Shown: in pieces, positions 58,486 to 64,000 of the stretch
Layout of the letters: each line of letters begins with the position of its first letter
Numbering within the stretch: position 1 is the stretch's first letter
NCBI RefSeq assembly: GCF_004359575.1
Contig: NZ_SCWF01000001.1
Coordinates: 434,001-498,000, forward strand
Source of the DNA: Macrococcus bovicus
GTDB taxonomy: Bacteria; Bacillota; Bacilli; Staphylococcales; Staphylococcaceae
Direction of reading: 5' to 3'
DNA length: 64,000 nt
Notes under the pieces: generated by a model
Seen by the model: only the letters and a program-made list of their open reading frames with translations
Told to the model about the DNA's origin: nothing
Database searches by the model: none
Program-made: the position numbers and the translations under genes

Positions 58486-58929
58486 TTATTTAAGGTCGTT
58501 TTTATTGACTGCAGTCGGATTATTATCCGTCACGTTGTTGTGATCCGTTACGATATGAATGTTGCTTGCGCCACCTTCATCATCAAACGTCGTCACTTGC
58601 TCTTGTGTATTCGCCTGGTTTTTAGGGAAGTCACCTTCGTTACCTTTGACTTTATCGATAACAGGTGCTGCCTTTTCTTTTACTTTGTCTGTTAAGTCCG
58701 CTTTATAAGCGTTTGGATCTTCTTTTGCTTTTGAAACCTCTTCTTTAGCTACTTGTGTTAAATTATTTGCTTTTTCTGTCAGATTAGCTTTATAAGCATT
58801 CGGATCCTGTTTCGCTTTGTTGAGTTCATTCATTAACAGATCGCGGTTTTCTTTTTTAGAAAGGATAGCTGCAACAGCAGTTCCTCCGAGAACTAAAGCT
58901 GTACGTAATAAACTTGGTTTGTTGTTCAT
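58486..58929 (-). CDS. YtxH-like small stress protein with 29-residue repeat
   Basis: The 147-aa protein has a short hydrophobic YtxH-type segment (about 7-23, TALVLGGTAVAAILS) followed by two copies of a helical unit beginning KAKQDPNAYKANLTEK and KAKEDPNAYKADLTDK, 29 residues apart, and then a polar tail. It resembles YtxH/CsbD-like stress proteins in composition. ATG 58929 is better spaced from AGAGGTGG than 58935. The promoter upstream is a perfect sigma-B match, which supports a stress role. Confidence 0.8.
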   Translation of the reverse strand: MNNKPSLLRTALVLGGTAVAAILSKKENRDLLMNELNKAKQDPNAYKANLTEKANNLTQVAKEEVSKAKEDPNAYKADLTDKVKEKAAPVIDKVKGNEGDFPKNQANTQEQVTTFDDEGGASNIHIVTDHNNVTDNNPTAVNKNDLK

Positions 58930-58967
58930 GGTCATCCACCTCTGAATAGTATATTTGTAGTTAAAAT

Positions 58968-58992
58968 ATACCCAGCCCTTATACCTTTAAAC
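58968..58992 (-). promoter_or_regulatory. Sigma-B promoter of the second YtxH-like gene
   Basis: On the minus strand GTTTAA (58987-58992) and GGGTAT (58968-58973) are separated by 13 nt, an exact match to the sigma-B consensus GTTTAA-N12-14-GGGWAT. The -35 overlaps the last codons of rsuA. Confidence 0.75.
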
Positions 58993-59685
58993 ATGCTGTA
59001 CGCGATTTATTTCTTCTGCCGTCATTTCGCGGTACGCACCGGTTGCGAGGTCAGCGGGCAGCTCAAGACCGCCCATCTGAATTCTCTTCAAGTAAGTGAC
59101 CGTAGAGCCGACCGCCTGAAACATACGCTTCACCTGATGAAACTTCCCTTCCTGAATCGTAACCTCAATGATATGCGGCTTGATGATCTTGAGTGCTGCC
59201 GGCATACAGCGGTAACCGTCATCCAATGTGATACCTGCTGCGAACTGGTCGACAGTCTCATCTGTCACCGTCCCATCCAGTTCGGCGTAATACGTCTTAT
59301 TGACATGTTTTTTCGGACTCAGCACGTCATGCGTGAACTGGCCATCTGTCGTTAATATGAGCAGACCTTCCGTGTCCTTATCCAGCCGGCCGACAGGATG
59401 CAGCTGAAAATGCTGATATTCCGGCATCAGGTCAATAACAGTATCATGAAGATGATCTTCCGTTGCACTGATGACTCCTGCCGGTTTATTCAGAATGATG
59501 AAGAGTTCGTCGACATAGCGCACTTCTTCGCCTTGACAGAGCACCTGGTCCGTTTCCGGGTTTAATTGGTAATCAGCCTTTCTAACGATGACCTCATTGA
59601 CTTGTACGCTGCCTTTTTTAATCAGCTGTTTCACTTCTGTCCGCGTCCCCATGCCGTGATTCGCCAGAAATTTATCGAGCCTCAT
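58987..59685 (-). CDS. rsuA: 16S rRNA pseudouridine synthase, RsuA family
   Basis: RsuA-type enzymes make pseudouridine in small-subunit rRNA. The 232-aa protein has an N-terminal S4 domain (MRLDKFLANHGMGTRTEVKQ) and the catalytic motif HPVGRLDKDTEGLLILTTDG with the active aspartate near residue 102. The C-terminal segment EGKFHQVKRMFQAVG is also typical. Its ATG overlaps the stop of the flippase gene by 4 bp. Confidence 0.92.
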   Translation of the reverse strand: MRLDKFLANHGMGTRTEVKQLIKKGSVQVNEVIVRKADYQLNPETDQVLCQGEEVRYVDELFIILNKPAGVISATEDHLHDTVIDLMPEYQHFQLHPVGRLDKDTEGLLILTTDGQFTHDVLSPKKHVNKTYYAELDGTVTDETVDQFAAGITLDDGYRCMPAALKIIKPHIIEVTIQEGKFHQVKRMFQAVGSTVTYLKRIQMGGLELPADLATGAYREMTAEEINRVQHV

Positions 59686-61313
59686 CTGAGATGCAGCTTT
59701 CCGGCAAGTTTACCGACACGTTTGCCTAAGTAGCGTTCAGCGTGACCGGTTTTCAGCGTGATCAGGGCGTAGATCATAATACCCACAGTGCCGCAGATGA
59801 CGAGAATAATCAGTGACTGCCCTTTCGATTCTACGCTTAAGAAATGCAGCAGTATCCAGTAGACCAGGCCGACGACTGCCAGCATGATGCCTGTAAAAGT
59901 CGCAATCTGCAGCATCTCTTTAAAGGTTGAGCGGAGCGGAAAATGACCATATTTACGGATCACCATCATATTGCAGATAATGGCGAACAGCATAGCGATC
60001 GAGGTAGAAAGAACCGCCCCGTTCGTATGGAACAGAATAATCAGCGGCAGATTAAGGATGGCTTTGATGGCGATCGAGCCGAGCACGATCCAGACTGTCA
60101 GTGCCTGCTTGTCAATCCCCTGCAGAATAGCAGCCGTGACTGATGTCAATGACAGCAGTATGCCCGCCGGTGCGTAGAACATCAGAATCTGCGTCGCTGT
60201 TGCGCTATAGCTGTAGAACACTGTGTAAAGAGGCGCTGCAAGCAGCATGATGCCGAGTGAGGCAGGGACTGTCAGATACATGAGAACCCCGAGAGACGTT
60301 CTGATCTGCTGATGCATCTCTCTGATTCTGCCCGATGCATACGTCCGTGTGATGGAAGGCACCACGCTGATAGCGAATCCGCCTGCTAAGGACGTCGGTA
60401 TCATCACCAGTTTATTGGTCGTCAGGTTCAGCATCGTCAGCAACTGGTCATGGAGTTCTGACGGCACTCCCGCAATCGCCAGACCTTTATTATGTGTGAA
60501 CTGATCGATCATGATATAGAGCGGCACACTTAAGCTGACAATGACAAAGGGTACACTGTAGAGCAGAATCTCCTTATACATCGCACGATAGCCGACATCT
60601 ATTGACGTTTCGTCTGAGTCGATCATCTGATCGATAAAAGGTTTACGTTTACGCCAGTAGTACCAGAGCGTAAGAAGTGCAAAGATCGCACCGATAGCAG
60701 CAGCGAACGTCGCCACTTCGTTCGCGAGTAACAGTCCTTTGTCCAAGACGTGCAGCACGAGGTAAGCGCCACCGAGCAGGAAAAGGATGCGGGCAATCTG
60801 TTCAATGACAGTCGACACAGCAGTCGGCCCCATTGAATCATACCCCTGAAAAATACCGCGCCAAGTGGCAAGGAACGGAATAAAGATAACCGCAAACGAA
60901 ATCACCCGCATGATATGGGTGATATCATCGACTGACCAGACACCGTTCTGGCCGTCACCTGCTAAAGTCGCTTCTGCTATCATCGGAGAGAGTAAATAAA
61001 GTATAATAAAGCCTAAGAGACCGGAGAGGCTCATCACGAGCAGACTTGACTTGTAGAGCTTCTCACTGACCCGGTATGCACCCAGCGCATTGTATTTCGA
61101 GACATACTTCGCGACAGCGAGCGGCACCCCAGCACCGGCAATCGTCAGCATGACGACATACGGCTGGTAGGCATAAGTATAGGGCGCTAAGTTCTCTTCA
61201 CCGCCGATAATCGCGTAAAACGGTATGACGTATAGAATGCCGAGTACCTTCGTAATAAATATACTGGCGGTTAATATAAAGGTACTTCTCACTAATGAAT
61301 TACTTTCTGACAT
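59682..61313 (-). CDS. MurJ/YtgP-type lipid II flippase (MVF/polysaccharide transporter family)
   Basis: The 543-aa protein has about 14 membrane helices and the MOP-superfamily features of MurJ-like proteins: STFILTASIFITKVLGILYV at the start, GAGVPLAVAKYVSKYNALGA, ATWRGIFQGYDSMGPTAVS and LAGGFAISVVPSITRTYASG. In Bacillus the homologue YtgP is a MurJ that exports lipid II, and the gene neighbours rsuA and ytfP likewise. It is coupled to rsuA by a 4-bp overlap. S. aureus has more than one such paralogue, so which flippase this is needs care. Confidence 0.87.
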   Translation of the reverse strand: MSESNSLVRSTFILTASIFITKVLGILYVIPFYAIIGGEENLAPYTYAYQPYVVMLTIAGAGVPLAVAKYVSKYNALGAYRVSEKLYKSSLLVMSLSGLLGFIILYLLSPMIAEATLAGDGQNGVWSVDDITHIMRVISFAVIFIPFLATWRGIFQGYDSMGPTAVSTVIEQIARILFLLGGAYLVLHVLDKGLLLANEVATFAAAIGAIFALLTLWYYWRKRKPFIDQMIDSDETSIDVGYRAMYKEILLYSVPFVIVSLSVPLYIMIDQFTHNKGLAIAGVPSELHDQLLTMLNLTTNKLVMIPTSLAGGFAISVVPSITRTYASGRIREMHQQIRTSLGVLMYLTVPASLGIMLLAAPLYTVFYSYSATATQILMFYAPAGILLSLTSVTAAILQGIDKQALTVWIVLGSIAIKAILNLPLIILFHTNGAVLSTSIAMLFAIICNMMVIRKYGHFPLRSTFKEMLQIATFTGIMLAVVGLVYWILLHFLSVESKGQSLIILVICGTVGIMIYALITLKTGHAERYLGKRVGKLAGKLHLR

Positions 61314-61406
61314 ATCTTCATCCCTAACTATCTAGTTTTAAACTATTCATATATTATCATCTTTACATCAGGTTAACTACTTTTAATTAAGAAAAGGAGC
61401 ATCAAC

Positions 61407-62663
61407 ATGTATCAGACCATAGTCATCGGCGGCGGTCCGAGCGGACTGATGGCTGCCATCAGTGCCAGTGCAGAAGGCGGCCGCGTTCTGCTTATCGACA
61501 AGAAAGACCAGCTCGGCCGCAAGCTGCAAATATCAGGGGGTGGCCGCTGTAATGTCACCAATCGACTGCCTTATGAGGAGATCATCAAGCATATCCCGGG
61601 AAACGGCAAGTTTTTGTACAGCGCCTTCAATACGTTCGACAATGAAAGCATTATCTCTTACTTCGAAAATAAAGGCGTCCAGTTGAAAGAGGAAGATCAC
61701 GGCCGCATGTTTCCGGTTTCCAATAACGCTAAAGATGTAGTAGCGACCCTGCTGAAAAATTTAGAAGACAATCAGGTGGAGATCAAGACCAATCTGACGG
61801 TCAACCAGCTGATCATGGACGACAACAGAATCATCGGCGTCGACACAGCGCGCGGTGCATTTCACAGTCAGAACGTCATCATTGCGACAGGCGGTAAAAG
61901 TGTGCCCCAGACAGGCTCGACCGGGGATGGTTACCGCTTCGCTGAACAGGCTGGACACACCATCACAGACCTCTTTCCGACTGAAGTACCGATCACTTCC
62001 AGCGAACCGTTCATCAAGTCAAAAGTACTGCAGGGCTTAAGTCTGCAGAACGTAGCCTTAAGTGTGCTCAGAAAGAACGGCAAGCCTGCCATCACCCACC
62101 GGATGGATATGCTCTTCACCCATTTCGGCATCTCAGGCCCCGCCGCTCTTCGCTGCTCACAGTTCGTCTATAAGGAACAGCAGCGGCAGAAAACAAGAGA
62201 TATTCAGATGACCATCGATGTCTTCCCCGAGGAATCACTGCATGAGGTGACGAAGCGAATTCATGACAGACTCAAGCACAATCCTGACAAGTCGATTAAA
62301 AACAGCCTGAAAGGGTTCGTGCATGAGCGTTACCTCCTCTTCTTACTCGAGCGTGCCGGCATTGAGGAATCAACAAGCTATCACCATCTGAAACGCGATG
62401 CTCTGAACACTTTTATCGCAGCCTTAAAACAGTTTCAGTTCACCGTAAACGGCACCTTATCCATTGAAAAGGCCTTCGTGACTGGTGGCGGCGTCAGTGT
62501 CAAGGAAATCCATCCCGCAACGATGCAGTCAAAGCTGCATGATAATCTTTTCTTCTGCGGGGAAGTGCTGGATATCCACGGCTATACCGGCGGCTATAAT
62601 ATTACCAGTGCACTTGTGACCGGTTATGTTGCAGGTCTTAACGCACAGAAAGCGGCTCTCTGA
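61407..62663 (+). CDS. ytfP: HI0933-like FAD-dependent oxidoreductase (YtfP)
   Basis: The 418-aa flavoprotein has the dinucleotide-binding [20 protein letters not shown] at its start, [14 protein letters not shown] near 44 and [19 protein letters not shown] near 154. The C-terminal FAD site has [20 protein letters not shown]. Its reaction is not established; related proteins include enzymes acting on nucleic acid bases or unknown substrates. AAAAGGAG precedes the ATG. It is divergent from murJ. Confidence 0.9.
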   Translation: MYQTIVIGGGPSGLMAAISASAEGGRVLLIDKKDQLGRKLQISGGGRCNVTNRLPYEEIIKHIPGNGKFLYSAFNTFDNESIISYFENKGVQLKEEDHGRMFPVSNNAKDVVATLLKNLEDNQVEIKTNLTVNQLIMDDNRIIGVDTARGAFHSQNVIIATGGKSVPQTGSTGDGYRFAEQAGHTITDLFPTEVPITSSEPFIKSKVLQGLSLQNVALSVLRKNGKPAITHRMDMLFTHFGISGPAALRCSQFVYKEQQRQKTRDIQMTIDVFPEESLHEVTKRIHDRLKHNPDKSIKNSLKGFVHERYLLFLLERAGIEESTSYHHLKRDALNTFIAALKQFQFTVNGTLSIEKAFVTGGGVSVKEIHPATMQSKLHDNLFFCGEVLDIHGYTGGYNITSALVTGYVAGLNAQKAAL

Positions 62664-62682
62664 ATTGAGAGCCGCTTTCTTA
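62647..62682. terminator. Bidirectional terminator, ytfP / rhodanese
   Basis: A perfect 14-bp inverted repeat (62647-62660 with 62667-62680) has the ytfP stop in its loop. It touches the end of the convergent rhodanese gene. Confidence 0.78.
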
Positions 62683-62961
62683 GAATGCTGCCATACCACC
62701 TGTGACGTTGAATGCTTCAATGTCATGGTCGCGTAGATATTCTGTTACTTTTTCACTGCGGATGCCATGCGCACAGACGATATAATAAGATTCGTCCTGC
62801 TTGAATTCCGGCATATAGTCAGGGATTGTATTCATCGGGATGTGTCTTGCCCCTTTAAGCATCCCCATCTGAACCTCATAGTCTTCACGTACATCAATGA
62901 TGTGGAGCCCTTCATGATCCAGCTTCTGCATCAGTTCCTGAGGCGATATTTCGTAAGTCAT
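62680..62961 (-). CDS. Single-domain rhodanese-like sulfurtransferase
   Basis: The 93-aa protein is a complete rhodanese domain with HIIDVREDYEVQMGMLKGAR and the active-site loop IVCAHGIRSEKVTEYL, cysteine near residue 63. It can carry a persulfide, but donor and acceptor are unknown. AGGAGG precedes the ATG. It starts 9 bp after leuS and is probably co-transcribed, the same order as in Staphylococcus. Confidence 0.9.
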   Translation of the reverse strand: MTYEISPQELMQKLDHEGLHIIDVREDYEVQMGMLKGARHIPMNTIPDYMPEFKQDESYYIVCAHGIRSEKVTEYLRDHDIEAFNVTGGMAAF

Positions 62962-62970
62962 AGTCTCCTC

Positions 62971-64000
62971 CTAATTCGCTACGATATTAACGAGCTTATT
63001 CGGCACTGCGATGACTTTACGTACCGTCTTGCCGTCAATCGCTGTCTTAATTTCTTCTTCAGCGAGTGCAAAAGCTTCCAGCTCTTCTTTTGGCATATCT
63101 TTCTGGATCAATGCTTTCTTCTTCAGCTTACCGTTGATCTGGATGACGATTTCCACTTCAGCGTCAACCAGCTTAGAAGCATCAAATGTCGGCCACTCAG
63201 CATAAGTGATAGTCTCTGTATGGCCCAGCTTATACCAGAGTTCCTCAGCGATATGCGGTGCGATAGGAGACAGCATTTTAACAAAGCCTTCCACATATTC
63301 TTTATTGATCTTCTCCTGTTTGTAGCCTTCATTTATAAAGACCATCATCTGAGAAATAGCTGTATTGAAGCCCAGTGCCTCGTAGTCTTCAGTCACTTTT
63401 TTCACGGTCTGGTGATAGACCTTATCAAGTGCCGGTGTCGCCTCTGTCGTCACCTTCTCAGCGAGCGTTCCTTGTTCTGTGATGAAGAGACGGTAGATAC
63501 GGTCAAGGAAACGACGTGCGCCGTCTAAGCCATTTGTACTCCAGGCGATCGATGCTTCAAGCGGTCCCATGAACATTTCGTAAAGACGCAGTGTATCTGC
63601 ACCGTGTGACGCGACGATATCGTCCGGATTGACGACATTCCCTTTCGATTTACTCATCTTCTCGTTACCTTCACCGAGAATCATGCCCTGGTTCAGTAAT
63701 TTCTGGAAAGGTTCTTTTGTCGGTACGGCACCGATATCGTACAGCACTTTGTGCCAGAAGCGAGCGTACAGTAAATGAAGAACCGCATGCTCTGCTCCGC
63801 CGATATAGAGGTCGACCGGTAACCATTCTTTCAGTTTCTCAGGATCCGCCAGCGCTTCATCGTTATGCGGATCAATATAACGCAGGTAATACCAGCAGCT
63901 GCCGGCCCACTGCGGCATGGTATTCGTCTCACGGCGACCCTTCATGCCTGTTTTCGGATCAACGACATTGACGAAGTCGTCAATATTCGCAAGCGGTGAT
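62971..64000 (-). CDS. leuS: Leucyl-tRNA synthetase, C-terminal part (5' end outside window)
   Basis: The frame is open to the window edge, giving the last ~342 codons of about 800. Upstream of the internal Met at 63945 the frame still reads [18 protein letters not shown], so the gene continues beyond 64000. Present are the catalytic segment [20 protein letters not shown], the KMSKS loop as [19 protein letters not shown], the anticodon-binding helices and the C-terminal leucine-specific domain ending [15 protein letters not shown]. The editing domain and HIGH motif are outside. No sign of damage is seen. Confidence 0.96.
   Translation of the reverse strand, partial: SPLANIDDFVNVVDPKTGMKGRRETNTMPQWAGSCWYYLRYIDPHNDEALADPEKLKEWLPVDLYIGGAEHAVLHLLYARFWHKVLYDIGAVPTKEPFQKLLNQGMILGEGNEKMSKSKGNVVNPDDIVASHGADTLRLYEMFMGPLEASIAWSTNGLDGARRFLDRIYRLFITEQGTLAEKVTTEATPALDKVYHQTVKKVTEDYEALGFNTAISQMMVFINEGYKQEKINKEYVEGFVKMLSPIAPHIAEELWYKLGHTETITYAEWPTFDASKLVDAEVEIVIQINGKLKKKALIQKDMPKEELEAFALAEEEIKTAIDGKTVRKVIAVPNKLVNIVAN

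Noticed and set aside
62767-63528. 253-codon plus-strand frame opposite leuS and the rhodanese gene
   Set aside because: It is fully antisense to two well-identified genes and has no family features.

Overview
The window is an ordinary low-GC Gram-positive chromosome segment from a member of the Staphylococcaceae. Gene order and protein sequences follow the Staphylococcus core block pyk-pfkA-accAD ... dnaE ... ackA ... ezrA ... rpsD ... tyrS ... ccpA ... murC ... pepV ... leuS. The G+C content looks like the mid-40s per cent by eye (not computed), higher than in Staphylococcus proper, so a Macrococcus-like genus with raised G+C is my best guess. I see no IS element, prophage, CRISPR array, rRNA or tRNA gene. 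Most genes lie on the minus strand, and nearly every transcription unit ends in a recognisable hairpin plus T-run.

Layout. 1-9.5 kb: end of an amino-acid permease, glycolytic pfkA-pyk, a small GntR regulator overlapping accD-accA, then nrnA-dnaE. 9.5-20 kb: ytpI, ytoI/ytkL, pepQ, divergent ald and a universal stress protein, ackA, a methyltransferase, tpx, sppA-RDD and a TauE-type carrier. 20-26 kb: nifS-like gene with thiI (tRNA thiolation), ezrA (division), msrC-like GAF protein, rpsD with a long leader, OsmC protein. 26-35 kb: glutamate/dicarboxylate symporter, two tiny unknown genes, a PlsC-like acyltransferase, HtrA protease, sdaAB-sdaAA serine dehydratase, lemA with a TPM/YgcG-type gene, and tyrS behind a tyrosine T-box. 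35-50 kb: class A penicillin-binding protein, fhs, ccpA, aroA(G), ytxH, ytxG, murC, sftA, ytpR-ytpQ, thioredoxin. 50-64 kb: PTS_EIIC_2 membrane protein, cystine transporter tcyABC with a PatB C-S lyase, trmB, ytmP, pepV-dat, a second YtxH-like protein, rsuA, murJ/ytgP, ytfP, rhodanese and the 3' part of leuS.

How it works together. The genes cover central carbon flow (pfkA, pyk, ackA, ald, sdaA, fhs), fatty-acid initiation (accDA), cell wall and division (PBP, murC, murJ, dat, ezrA, sftA), translation (rpsD, tyrS, leuS, trmB, rsuA, thiI) and sulphur metabolism (tcyABC, patB, nifS, rhodanese). Candidate CcpA operators (cre) lie at ald/usp, sdaAB, fhs and ccpA itself. Four sigma-B-type promoters, all with a 13-nt spacer, precede ytxG, ytxH, the second YtxH gene and lemA. 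This suggests a local general-stress set whose most unusual member is a YtxH protein expanded into about 21 tandem 11-residue, LEA-like repeats. A FadR-type palindrome that also forms the dnaE terminator sits at the start of gntR-accDA. All functional calls come from reading motifs and from memory of the families; no database search was run.
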